From NCBI GenBank assembly GCA_016713035.1, contig JADJPW010000003.1:620001-684000 (forward strand): DNA of 64,000 nt, in the 5' to 3' direction. Source of the stretch: Verrucomicrobiaceae bacterium. Lineage in GTDB: Bacteria; Verrucomicrobiota; Verrucomicrobiia; Verrucomicrobiales; Verrucomicrobiaceae. The first letter of the stretch is position 1, and the number at the start of each line of letters is the position of its first letter. A model generated the notes under the pieces. The model was not told where the DNA came from. It saw only the letters and a program-made list of their open reading frames with translations, and made no database searches. Positions 27,139 to 37,700 of this stretch are shown one piece after another. Made by a program: the position numbers and the translations under genes.

Positions 27139-27205
27139 GCTTCGATTGGCAATCGAAGCCATCCAGTTTGAAATTAACGTCCGCGCTGGGAGGCTTGCCA
27201 ACCTC
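27139..27205. repeat. Two adjacent small palindromes with TTGGCAA/TTGCCAA cores
   Basis: GCTTCGATT-ggc-AATCGAAGC is a perfect hairpin at 139-159 of this kilobase (27139-27159). At 27190-27205, GAGG-c-TTG-c-CAA-CCTC forms a second imperfect one. Both place TTG(G/C)CAA at the centre. They sit in the 234-bp gap between the hydrolase and the nuclease-like gene, where no other feature was seen. They could be terminators without a T-run or small dispersed palindromes. Confidence 0.5.
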
Positions 27206-27312
27206 TCCAACACCTCCCTTAGCACCCAGTTCAAAATCCGAACGGATTGAGCTTCAAGAAGCATATCCTTGTTGGCGTTCGCGGTTAAAGAATACCACTA
27301 TACCTTTCTGCG

Positions 27313-29877
27313 ATGAAGCCCCCAACCCAGTCAACCGTTCCATCCCCCGGCCATCCTTGGGCAGCACTACGTCCAAGTGAGTATTACAGGCAGGAACACC
27401 CTGACTACTTCTCGGACAGCGAAAGCGTCGATGTGGCGGGAGTTGGCGAGGACCAACTCAAGTTCTATCTCGATCAACTCACCACCGAAAGACGAGAGCG
27501 AGAGTTTGAGGAGTTTGCGCGTGCAATTGCAGAGAAAGAGATCTGCCCGAATCTTTTGCCCCAGACTGGTCCTGTGGGTGGTGGGGATTCGAAAACTGAC
27601 GCATCCACATATCCTGTTTCGGAGGAACTCGGTGAACGACGATACTGGGCCAGTCAAGCTCGTCCCCCCAATGATGATTGGGCATTTGCATTCAGTGCTC
27701 AGAAGGCATGGAAACCTAAAGTTGCAGGGGATGTCACAAAGATCACCGGGCTTTCTCGGCAGTTCTCTAAGATCTTCTTTATCACAAACCAACCTGTCCC
27801 TGACAAAGAGCGAGAGAAGTGGGAAACTAAGATGCTGACTCTAAGCGGTTGTGACGTAAGGATACTTGATCGCACATGGCTTGTTGATCGTGTTTTCAAA
27901 GGGCACCACATTGAACTGGCTGTCGCCAAATTGGGACTCGATGTGCGAATGTCGCAGACCAAACGACTTGGACCAAAGGACGCTTCGCGCGAGGTTGAGT
28001 TGGAAACACTATTGAACTCACTCAGGAATCCTGACTTGGCCAGAAATGACGACTACTCTTTAGCCGAAAGCTATCTTGAAGCGGCAAAGCTTGCTTGTTC
28101 CCTCGAACGCCCTCGAACGGAGGTGGATGGACTGTTCATTCAAGCCCGGCACTTGGCTGAGAAATACCGGCACCCAGGGTTAGCGTTGCGGGCACACTAC
28201 CAGCATGCTTGGAGAAGTTATTTCTGGTTTGATGACCCCATCGAGACAGAAAGAATCTATGAGGCAATGGAGCCACTACTTGAGCAGATTGGAACGGGCG
28301 AAGAATGTGAGCTCTTCTCGAACATTTGCAGTGTTCTCCAAACCGCCAAACTACTTAGGCAACATGAAATAGCAGATGAAAGGGAGGCGGCACGAGTTGG
28401 TCGCCTGAAAGCACGTTTTACCACTTTGGCGGCAGATGCAGCCCGACCGAACACCGCACTGTTTGCCAAAACCTTGCTCGTTCGCCTGGGAATGAAGGAT
28501 AGTCTCAGTGACAAGCAACGAATGGTTGAAATGCTCGACGCCTATTTGGAATGTTTTCGCCAATCAAAGGGACTTAGCACATATCCTCTGCTGAGGTTTG
28601 TGGATGCCATCGAAGGTATAGGCGAGTTTCTCTGTTCATTGCCGAACTACAATGCATTTCAAAGCGAGGTGCAGCAGCTTATAGTCGAACGCTGCGGTGT
28701 CCGCGAGACAGGCCACCGCCAATTGAAATACGGCATTCAACTGCTCACCAATAAACGCTATCGCGAGGCGGTGTCCCAGTTGTCAAAGGCCAGATTTGAC
28801 CTCGCCCATGAGGAAACATTGCTGGAAAGCGGGAAGGCTTCGTTGGCATTAGGCGCGGTCTATGGCGACATGGAACTTCGATGGGCGTCCCGGGCCGCAT
28901 ATTTGGAAGCTGCTCACATCGCGTTGTATTCAGTTGAATCAATGCGTGCGAACCCGAAACGTGGTTTCGATTGCGTTATGCGACTAGCCTGGAATGAACT
29001 ACAGCTTGGGAGAATCGCTCCATTTTTGGCTTGGAGGAACTTCGCGCATGGATTGGCCAATCAAGTAAAAGCCTCGGGACAGAGCACCGAGGACGTAACT
29101 GAAGAACTCGATCGTCAAGATGGATGTCTGGGGTGCCTCTTCCTCAAATTGGCACCTGAGCAGGCTGCCGAGCTCAAACGGCTGCCACCGACGTTGGACA
29201 AAATGGGGCTCGCCTCGTCGAGAATCGCGCTGCTCTATTCTCTTGGTGAATCCTCGGTAATCGAAGCTGAGCAGTCAGCAAGTCCAGCCGAGATTCAAGA
29301 CCTCGTGGAATCTTGGAAAGAACAGCCTGCTTACTCACAGATCCGCAATTCCACCGTGGGAGAGACTCGTTCTGCCAGTGTTTATGAGGCCACCATTTTT
29401 GGTGTAAAGTATCGTATTCGGTGTGCGAACGAGCTTGGAGCCCAAATTTACGCCGAAACCATTCTTGGGATGCTCGAATCAGCGTTTGCAGATGCAAAAT
29501 GGGAGAACTTCGCGTTCGTGGTCGATACTGTTGACCTTTCTATTGTGTCAAAGGCTGATGGGGTTAACCCTCCGAAAATCAATCCAACCCTTTTGGGCAT
29601 GGAATCGCAAGAACTTGTTTGGGGGACAGGAATGATCGACTGGATGCGCAACAAGCCTCAAGAGTATACTCAGCATCTTTATGGCCTCCTCACGGACATT
29701 CTCTTATTCACCACCATAGACTCTAAGAACGACATCGAAGAAGAGCTTGCCGCATGGAAGGCTGGCGGGGTCTTCGAACGAGCCTGCTCAACCGGACGCA
29801 CCTTCACCGCCCTTCTCGACTTAATCGGAGCAAACAAGTATGACATCAACAACTGGCTCACCACCCCCACATCGTAG
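27313..29877 (+). CDS. Nuclease-like N-terminal domain fused to helical repeats; candidate defence effector
   Basis: 854 aa from the ATG at 27313. Residues about 40-210 form a restriction-endonuclease-like module: EFEEFARAIAEKEICPNLLPQTGP, then GGGDSKTD (D92), WAFAFSAQKAW (candidate lysine K131) and VRILDRTWLVDRV. I recall this module at the front of STAND or repeat-containing antiphage proteins; the acid expected before the lysine is not canonical. The remaining 640 residues are alpha-helical and TPR-like (LAESYLEAAKLACSLER, ALRAHYQHAWRSYFW, REAVSQLSKARFDLAHEE, ASRAAYLEAAHIAL), with no ATPase motif. The gene has lower GC than its neighbours, a sign of transfer. Its end overlaps the next gene by 38 bases. 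Function is inferred only. Confidence 0.7.
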   Translation: MKPPTQSTVPSPGHPWAALRPSEYYRQEHPDYFSDSESVDVAGVGEDQLKFYLDQLTTERREREFEEFARAIAEKEICPNLLPQTGPVGGGDSKTDASTYPVSEELGERRYWASQARPPNDDWAFAFSAQKAWKPKVAGDVTKITGLSRQFSKIFFITNQPVPDKEREKWETKMLTLSGCDVRILDRTWLVDRVFKGHHIELAVAKLGLDVRMSQTKRLGPKDASREVELETLLNSLRNPDLARNDDYSLAESYLEAAKLACSLERPRTEVDGLFIQARHLAEKYRHPGLALRAHYQHAWRSYFWFDDPIETERIYEAMEPLLEQIGTGEECELFSNICSVLQTAKLLRQHEIADEREAARVGRLKARFTTLAADAARPNTALFAKTLLVRLGMKDSLSDKQRMVEMLDAYLECFRQSKGLSTYPLLRFVDAIEGIGEFLCSLPNYNAFQSEVQQLIVERCGVRETGHRQLKYGIQLLTNKRYREAVSQLSKARFDLAHEETLLESGKASLALGAVYGDMELRWASRAAYLEAAHIALYSVESMRANPKRGFDCVMRLAWNELQLGRIAPFLAWRNFAHGLANQVKASGQSTEDVTEELDRQDGCLGCLFLKLAPEQAAELKRLPPTLDKMGLASSRIALLYSLGESSVIEAEQSASPAEIQDLVESWKEQPAYSQIRNSTVGETRSASVYEATIFGVKYRIRCANELGAQIYAETILGMLESAFADAKWENFAFVVDTVDLSIVSKADGVNPPKINPTLLGMESQELVWGTGMIDWMRNKPQEYTQHLYGLLTDILLFTTIDSKNDIEEELAAWKAGGVFERACSTGRTFTALLDLIGANKYDINNWLTTPTS

Positions 29878-30361
29878 ATTCGATGAAACCGATTCACTTC
29901 GGCAGATTCGTGACCGCTATATTGGCGTGAAACAACGCATCACGCTCCAAGTTGAGATCCTTCAAACGGACGAGAGGTTCATGGCTCTATGCGCCGAATA
30001 CTATGAACGCGGCTACAAGGATTGGCATATATTGTCCGCCGTGCTCAACCAGGTTTTGCATTTGGAAACTGAGAGACGCCGTCTGGGTTATTCGCCAGAT
30101 GATATGAGGCGGCGACAGAAAGTGATGGATGAACTTCAAGGTGCGCAATTTCCCGCAAATGCATTCAATCGAGCGGACATGGATCGCAACCTCAGCATGC
30201 ATGCGATGACCTGCCTTCAACGCTACGGCTTTATTCTCCGGAATCGCCGCGTGAAGCCAGAGGTCGTTGAGAAGTTTCTCAGGGAGCGAATGATGCACTT
30301 TCAGCTGGATATTCCTCATGCCCCGATGTTTGGCAACCCATTGGGGAGCTGGCCCGTGTGA
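29840..30361 (+). CDS. Partner protein of the nuclease-like gene, unknown
   Basis: 173 aa from the ATG at 29840, inside the last codons of the upstream gene in another frame (38-base overlap), so translation is probably coupled. The protein is soluble and helical: RQIRDRYIGVKQRITLQVEILQTDERFMALC, GYKDWHILSAVLNQVL, then VVEKFLRERMMHFQLDIPHAPMFGNPLGSWPV. No known domain is recognised. Because it is fused in expression to a nuclease-like protein it may be its regulator, immunity or specificity subunit. Confidence 0.72.
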   Translation: MTSTTGSPPPHRRFDETDSLRQIRDRYIGVKQRITLQVEILQTDERFMALCAEYYERGYKDWHILSAVLNQVLHLETERRRLGYSPDDMRRRQKVMDELQGAQFPANAFNRADMDRNLSMHAMTCLQRYGFILRNRRVKPEVVEKFLRERMMHFQLDIPHAPMFGNPLGSWPV

Positions 30362-30507
30362 GCTACCGAGTGTTTGACGTTTTGTAACTGTAAGGCGTTT
30401 CCTTCTTCAATGGGGAGGATAGTACTGAACTGGCCGACGTCGATATGAGGGAGGTTTATTTTGGCTTTAGCAGAATCAGTGGACGGCTCAGCCCCTCGTG
30501 AATCATT

Positions 30508-30630
30508 TTTGGTCGCCGTCAGGACGAAATAGCTCTTCCAAAAAGCGGCATTTTTCGATAAAACGGCCACCCGGAGTGTCACAGCTGGGCTCCGGGTCCA
30601 ACCTCATGTTCAGCTTTGCCTTCCTCTTCT
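30508..30630 (+). repeat. 123-bp direct repeat, copy A, with truncated leader gene
   Basis: This copy matches 31634-31756 base for base in register with about a dozen mismatches and no net indel. Copy B is the upstream region and signal-peptide start of the giant surface-protein gene. In copy A the equivalent ATG (30606) opens a frame that begins MFSFAFLF but stops after 19 codons (TGA at 30663), so it is a truncated paralogue or a duplicated front end. About 1 kb holding the DUF3800 gene separates the copies. Confidence 0.85.
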
Positions 30631-30686
30631 CCAGACTTGCCAAGCCCACTCACTTGCGTTACTGATTTAGCAGCTTTGGAATGGGA

Positions 30687-31487
30687 CTACCCGTTCGGTG
30701 AAAGGCCACTGGGACTACCCGGTGGCCTTTCGTTTTTCTCGGGGAAACACTTCAAGCCGTTGCCTGCCACCTGACCATCGGAGCCTTGCCAAAACTTGTG
30801 CTGTAGGATGGTCATGGCGCGATTGGGCTGATCTGGGCGCAGGACGGACAAGGCGACGGGCCGCGCCACCATGTCAGCGATCTGAAGGCCTTCCGAGTTC
30901 GTGCGCTTGTCAGCCATCACAAGCTTGAAGGGCAATTGCTTGGCGAGACCGTTGTCGCCTTCGCAGATGCGGCGAAACTCGAGTTCCAGTTCGGTGTCTT
31001 CGCGTTTGCCGCGTGCCTCGACGATGAAGTGGGTGGTCTGAGTGCCCTGGCCGCGCTCCGAAAGAAGGCGGTAAACACGCTCAAGTCCAAACAGCAGCGC
31101 CAGATGGTAGGGATTGGTCGATGAGACATCGGTGAGATGCAGTTCTCGTTTGTCGATCACCACGACCACGAGGGTGAATTCGGCCGCATCAATGATTTGA
31201 GTCAACTGATGGAGAAAAGCCTCGCGCGGCTCCTTGCTCATCATGGAAAACGCACCCGCCTTTTTGCGGATGTCGTGCTCGTGCAAAATCACAAGGTCAT
31301 GGCCGAAGTTTTTCACCTTCAACTCTCGCACGGCAGGTGTTACCTCATGCACATAGGCAGCCTTTAGAAACACGCAGAACGCCAGTGCGAAGAGCGGGAA
31401 GTCAGGATTTATCGTGGCCATGCCATGATCTCCGCTCTCGTCCACAAAGACGAGGTAATCACTGAAGGTGTCGGGCGAAATGCTCAT
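30687..31487 (-). CDS. DUF3800 domain protein
   Basis: 266 aa from the ATG at 31487 (MSISPDTF); other starts lie up to 12 codons upstream. The family signature YLVFVDESGDHG follows at once, then FGHDLVILHEHDIRK, LVVVVIDKREL, THFIVEARGKREDTELELEF and KLVMADKRTNSEGLQIADMVA. The conserved D/E/D residues suggest an RNase-H-like fold; the family is common in defence islands and phages, but its activity is unknown. The last 17 codons read through a stem-loop (30700-30731), giving an odd Pro/Gly tail. It lies alone on the minus strand between the two 123-bp repeats. Confidence 0.88.
   Translation of the reverse strand: MSISPDTFSDYLVFVDESGDHGMATINPDFPLFALAFCVFLKAAYVHEVTPAVRELKVKNFGHDLVILHEHDIRKKAGAFSMMSKEPREAFLHQLTQIIDAAEFTLVVVVIDKRELHLTDVSSTNPYHLALLFGLERVYRLLSERGQGTQTTHFIVEARGKREDTELELEFRRICEGDNGLAKQLPFKLVMADKRTNSEGLQIADMVARPVALSVLRPDQPNRAMTILQHKFWQGSDGQVAGNGLKCFPEKNERPPGSPSGLSPNG
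30700..30740 (+). terminator. Rho-independent terminator for the nuclease-like operon
   Basis: GAAAGGCCAC (30700-30709) pairs with GTGGCCTTTC (30722-30731), extended by GGG/CCC across an acta loop, and is followed on the plus strand by gtttttctc. It would end transcripts coming from 27313-30361 or from repeat copy A. It overlaps the 3' end of the DUF3800 gene on the opposite strand. Confidence 0.7.
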
Positions 31488-31633
31488 TGATTTCGAGGGT
31501 AGATCGCACATCCAATTTGCCAAGCACGGACAAAAAAGCGGAGGGGCGGGGCAACAGTTCTAGAGAGGCGGCGGCTTGGTTGATGGGCTGGAGTTTGACC
31601 CTTCTGCCTTTGGTGATGAGGAAGGCGCTTGGC

Positions 31634-31756
31634 TTTGGTCGCCGTCAGGTAGAAATAGATCTTCCAAAAAGCGGCTTTTTTCGATAAAACGGGCACCCGG
31701 AGTGTCACAGCAGGGCTCCGGGTCCAACCGCATGCTCCGCTTCGCCTTCCTCTTTC
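31634..31756 (+). repeat. 123-bp direct repeat, copy B (leader of the giant surface protein)
   Basis: Same sequence as 30508-30630. It spans roughly 100 bases of upstream DNA and the first eight codons (MLRFAFLF) of the surface-protein gene. A hairpin-like aaaaagcggcttttt lies in both copies about 70 bases before the start codon and may be part of the promoter or leader RNA. Confidence 0.85.
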
Positions 31757-34700
31757 TCTTTGTCGCCGTCGTTTCTGCCTTTTCGCAGGGCACAGGGCTC
31801 ACGGGGCAATACTACGACACCGCGACCTTTGGCACGCTGAAGACGACGCGCACCGATGCCACGGTGAATTTCAGCTTCGGCACGGCGATCCCATCCGGCA
31901 CGACGATCACGAATGCGGACACGTTTTCCATCGCGTGGTCGGGGCAGATCGAGCCGGAGTTCACCGGGCTTTATACGTTTTATGTGACGGCGGATGATGG
32001 GGCGCGGTTGTGGGTGAATGATCAGATGATCGCCAGCCGGACGTTTGCGGCGGCGGGGCCGGAAATGCGCGGGCAGGTGAATCTGGAGGCGGGGAAACGG
32101 GTGAACATCCGGTTGGAATACATCGAGCAAACGGGCTCGGCTTCGGTGAAGCTGGAGTGGTCGTGTGCGTCGCGGGCGCGGGAGGTGATTCCGACTTCGA
32201 GGCTGTATCCGGCTCGCGTGGACAAGGCGGGCGGATCGCTGCTGCGGGAGCATTGGAGCGGGATCAGCGGGGGCTTGATTTCATCACTCACATCGAACGC
32301 GAACTACCCGAGCAAGCCGGGCGGGCGCGAGTTCATCACGTCGTTCGAGTGTTTGGCGCAGGATTGGGCGGAGTCGTATGGCACGCGGGTCACGGGCTTC
32401 ATCGTGCCGCCGGTGAGTGGCAGCTACACCTTTGCGGTGAGCGGAGATGAGGTGGTGGAGCTGTATGTGAGCACGGATGCGACCAGCGCGAACAAATCAC
32501 TCGCGGCGAGTGTGGCCTCCGCGACGGCGTTTCGGGCCTGGGGCACGCCGTCGAGTGCCAGGACGCTTGTGCAAGGTCAGCGCTACTATGTGGAGCTGTT
32601 GCACAAAGAGAACACCGGCACGGATCATTGGTCCGTGGGCTGGAAAAAGCCGGGGGATGCGGCTTTCAGTGTCGTTCCAGGCTCGGCACTGGTGCAGCCT
32701 GGTCTAGGCACGGCGCAGCCAACAGAGGCGAACCTGCTCAACACGATGGCGCAGGATCATCCGCGTCTTTTTGCCACGGCGGAACGATTTGCGAAGCTGA
32801 AAGCGGCTTACCTGAGCCCCACGGCACCACAGCAGAAGACCTGGGCGCAAAACGCGATCAACTCGGCCAATGGCATCCTCACGGCGGCTCCGGTGGTCTA
32901 TGCGCCGGATGTGCGCAGCGTGATCCTCACGCAATCACGCACCGTGGTGGATCGCATGTATAAGCTCGGCCTCGCGTGGCAGCTCACGGGCGATGCGCAG
33001 TATGCGGAGCGTGCCTGGACGGAGCTGAACACCGTGGCGGACAACACGCTCTTCCCAAACTGGAACCCCAGCCACTTCCTCGACACCGCCGAGATGACGC
33101 ACGGCTGCGCCATCGGCTACGATTGGTTTTACCACTACTGGGATGCCGCACGACGCACGACGATCCGCACCGCGATCATCAACAAAGGCCTCAATCCGGG
33201 CCTGTCGCAGTTCACCAACAATGCCGGATGGTCGCAAAGTGATGGCAACAACTGGAACCAGGTCTGCACCGGCGGTCTCAGCATGGGCGCATTGGTCGTC
33301 GGCACAGAATCCGAGGCGCTGGTGGAAAACATCCTCAACCGCTCCATCAACTCCACGCGACCCTGCTGGAAGCATTTTACCACCGACAACGGTGCCTGGT
33401 ATGAAGGCCCGGGCTACTGGGGCTACACCACGGAGTATGGAATGAGGATGCTTGCCGGGCTCGAATGGGTGCTGGGCAGTGATTTCGGCATCAGCAACAC
33501 GCAAAATGTCTCCGAGGCTGGCTATGGGCCGATCAACTCGCTCGGAACCTCGAATGTCATCTTCAACTATGCCGATGCAGGTGCGGGCGGCGGCACTCGC
33601 GGGGCGCAGTTTCAGTGGATGGCACGGCGTTATGGCATCGCCGCGTATGATGGCTGGGAAAACACCGGCAGCGGCAGTGCGCTGAGTGCGCTGTGGTGGA
33701 ATGATCACGTGGGCGTCACCGTGGCGAACAATGGTTCGGCGGCGGACATGGCCTTTCATGGTGATGCAGGCACCGCTTTCCAACCGCAGGAAATGGTGAC
33801 GATGCGCGGCAAATGGAATGATTCGCGTGCCACCTTCGTCGGCACGAAAGGCGGCCAAATGGGCGCGGATCATGGCAATCTCGATGCGGGCACCTTTGTG
33901 CTCGATGCGCTCGGCAAACGTTGGTTTCACGATCTCAGCGGCGACAACTATGCGCTTCCAAACTACTTCAACGGCACATCGAGCAGCACGTCGGTGGATC
34001 GCTGGGACTACTACCGCATGAGGCCAGAGGGGCAGAACACGCTCGCCATCAATCCCGATGGCACCGCAGGCATGGTGCTGGGTGCCGTCGCACCGCTCAC
34101 CGCGTATCAAAGCGAGCTTGGTGGCAGCAGCTCCTTCTCGATTCATGATCTCACGCCGGTCTACACAGGCATGAGCAAGGTCTGGCGCGGTGTGCGGCTC
34201 ATGGGCGCACGCGATGAAGTGCTCGTGCAGGATGAAATCCAAGCGGCGACCGGCAAGACGGTGTGGTGGTTCGCGCATTACACGCATCCGACCACGAGTG
34301 TCGTCATTGATCCCGATGGCACCAGCGCCATGCTCACTCAGGGCGCGGAGCGTCTGTGGTGCAAGATCCTCAGCAGCAGCGGCCAATTCCAAATCATGGA
34401 TGCCGTGCCGCTGCCCGGTTCGGCGAATCCGGTGACGACACCCGCGCAAAACGCCAACACCGGCCACAAGAAGCTCGCCATCAATCTCACCAACGTCACG
34501 AATACCACGCTCGCCGTGTGGTTTGTGCCTCTGCAAACCGGCGATCCGATTCCCACGACGCTGCCCGCTGTCACCGCGCTCAATACTTGGAACATCGCCG
34601 CCTCCAATGACGCGCCCATAGCCATCAGCAGCGTCGCCACGAGCAATGGCGAAAACCCGGTGGACATCGATTTGCGCAACTACATCACCGACGACTCCAC

Positions 34701-37700
34701 ACCCGCCGCGCAGATGCGCTTCAGCGTGAGCGATCCACAAAACGGCACCGTCACGCTGCTTGCCGATGGCTTCACCGCCCGCTTCACGCCGAATCCCGGC
34801 TACACCGGCGTGCCGAGCTTCAGCTTCACCGCGACGGACACCGGCGCTGATCCCCGCACGCTTCTGGTCTATGATTTTGACACTCCCGATCCGACCGATC
34901 CGACCGATCAGCCCGATGTCTCCGGCAATGGTCGCGATGGAGCCTATGACGCCATCGGCACCGGTGCCTACACGCTGCAAAGCGATGTCCCTGCCGCTCT
35001 CGGTCGTGCTGGACGCAGCCTCGATCTCGCCGAGAACGGCGGAGCCAATGCCGCGCGACTCAGCCGCACCATCACCACGACGGAGATCGACTGGGACACC
35101 AGCGATTGGACCTTCACCGGCTGGTTCAAACGCCGCGACAGCGGCAATGAGGACATGATCTGGCATCTCAACACCGGCGACGGCTTCGGCAGCGGCGAGG
35201 AGCTGTATTTGATCGCTCGCAGCACCTCCACGCTCACGCTGCATCACTATCCAGGGCCGGATGTCAGCATCGAGAGCACTGCGGCCACGCCGGGTGTGTG
35301 GCATCACTTTGCTGTCGTGCGCAGCGGCAGCACCATCAGCCTCTATTTGAATGGAGCGCTCGTCGGCAGCGATACCGCCTTCACCTTCGCCACGAATCAA
35401 ACCGCGCCGCTCATCTTTGGCGGTCACACCGATGTCACCGCGACGTATGCGCCGCGCTGGTTCGATGGAAAGCTCGATGAGCTCGCCGTTTTTAGCGCCG
35501 CGCTGAGTCCGGCGGAAGTCACCACGTTGTTCAATGGCATGACCGCGCGGCATTTCGGCGGCCTCAGCACCACAGCGACGATTTCACTCTCCGCAGCACC
35601 GGTGAACTACATTTGGACCAGCTCCACGAGCGGCAACTGGTCCACCGGCACGAACTGGCAGGCCGGAACTTCGCCGACAAGCTCTCGCGGTGCCTCCGTG
35701 CAGTTCTTCACCGGGCAAACGCTCGCTGCGGGCACCACGACTGCCACCAATGACATCGCGGGCGTTCTCCAGATGAACAATCTCACGCTCGCAGGCACCA
35801 GCACTGCGGCGATCACGACCAACATCAGTGGAGGCAGCTTCCAGCTTCTCAACAACGGCACCACGCTGCCTACCGTGAACCTCGCCGGCACTGGCACAGG
35901 ACTAATTTACAACATCAACACGCCAATTGTGCTCGGCTCCGACACCACCTTCAATGCGACCAACACCGGCACGTTCATCTTCAATGGCGACCTCAGCGGT
36001 GCGGGCGGCGTGATTCGCAACAGCACCAGCAGCAAACTCATCCTCGCAGGCACGAACAGCTACACCGGCGATACCACGATCAATGCGGGCACGCTGCAAA
36101 TCGGCAACGACGGCACCACCGGCAGCCTCGGTAGCGGCGACGTGATCAACAACGGCACGCTGCGTTTTGACCGCACCGGCACTTTGAACGTGCCGAATGC
36201 CATCACCGGCACTGGCGGCGTGCAAATCGACTGTCCGATCAATGCGGGCACGGTCGTCTTTAGCGGCACGAATACCTTCGACGGCGGCGTGAATGTCAGC
36301 GGTGGCACCTTGCGCATCACGAACAGCACCGCGCTCGGCGATGGCACCAAGACGGTGACGCTCAGCAACGGCACCACAGGCGCTCCACACCTCGCGCTCG
36401 ATGGCAGTGCCGACCCCATCGAACTGCCCGCCACCATCAGCTACAACACCAGCAGCATCACCGGAGCCATCATCAATGAAGCGGGCGACAATTCCATCCT
36501 CGGCCCCATCAATCTCACCGGCGGTGGTGGCGATACGAAGATCCTCGTCAACGGTGGCACGCTCACACTTGCAGGCAGTATCGCTCCCATCGCCACGGGT
36601 CGAAATCTGCTGCTTGATGGTGCAGGATCGGGAATCGTCGCCAGCGTGATCAGCAATGGCAGCGGCGCGAATGTGCTGCTCGGCGTGAACAAACAAGGCG
36701 CAGGCACCTGGACGCTCAGCGGTGCCAATGCGCACAGCGGCACCACCACCGTGACAGCAGGCACGCTCCTCATCGGAAATGCGAACGCTCTTGGCAGCGG
36801 CGGTTTGCAACTTGGAAACACACTCGGAGCCACCAGCATCATCGCTGGAGCTACTTTGGATCTCAACGGCCAGCCAGGCGTTAACGAGGCCATCACCGTT
36901 CGCGGCACCGGCGTGGGCAGCGTCGGCGCATTGATCAACAACAGCGCCACAGCCGCCAGCATCTCCAACGGCGTCCACAGCATCTCCACCACCGCAGGCG
37001 GCGTTCACAGCACCGTGCCGGATGTCATCCTGAGCGGAAACGCTACTGCCGTCGCCACATTAGGCCTCAGTGCGGCCAGTTTTACGATCAATGGCGGCAC
37101 GACAGAATATTCCACCGCACCCACCGTCACCATCACCGGCGGAGGTGGCACCGGTGCCACCGCAACGGCCACTTTGACCAGCGGTATCGTTTCCGGCATC
37201 ACCATCACGAATGCAGGTGTCGGCTACACTTCGGCTCCGACCATTGCCTTCACCGGCGGAACCGTCACGACCGCAGGCACCAATCCCGCCGGCACCGGCA
37301 ACGCGACCAATTTCGTCGTCAGCGGCATCCAAGTCACCAACCCCGGCAGCGGCTACACCAGCGCCCCGAGCGTCACTTTCAGCAGCGGCACGGGAACCAC
37401 AGCGACGGCAAACATGAGTGCGGTGATCCTCGCCGCGAACAGCAGCATCGGCGGCTCGGGCGATCTCTTTTTGCATCCAGGAGTCAGTGGTGCCTTTACC
37501 CTAACTAAAGTCGGCAATGGCACACTTACGCTCAACGGCACCAACACCTACTCGGGCGCCACCACCATCAGCACAGGCCGACTCGCACTCGCAGGCAGCC
37601 TCGCGAGTGCCGTCACCACCAATGCCGCGATCTTTGCCCCGCAAGGCACTCCAACTACCACTGCCAATCTCACACATGCATCCAGCGCCACCTTCCAAGT

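Noticed and set aside
26347..27264. 305-codon minus-strand frame opposite the second hydrolase
   Set aside because: Antisense to a hydrolase with clear catalytic motifs; no start signal or family.
32935..35553. 872-codon minus-strand frame opposite the giant surface gene
   Set aside because: Antisense to heparinase-like and LamG domains, rich in Arg/Gly/His as expected for a shadow frame.
35902..37008. 368-codon minus-strand frame opposite the adhesin repeats
   Set aside because: Repeat-derived composition and no homology; shadow of autotransporter strands.
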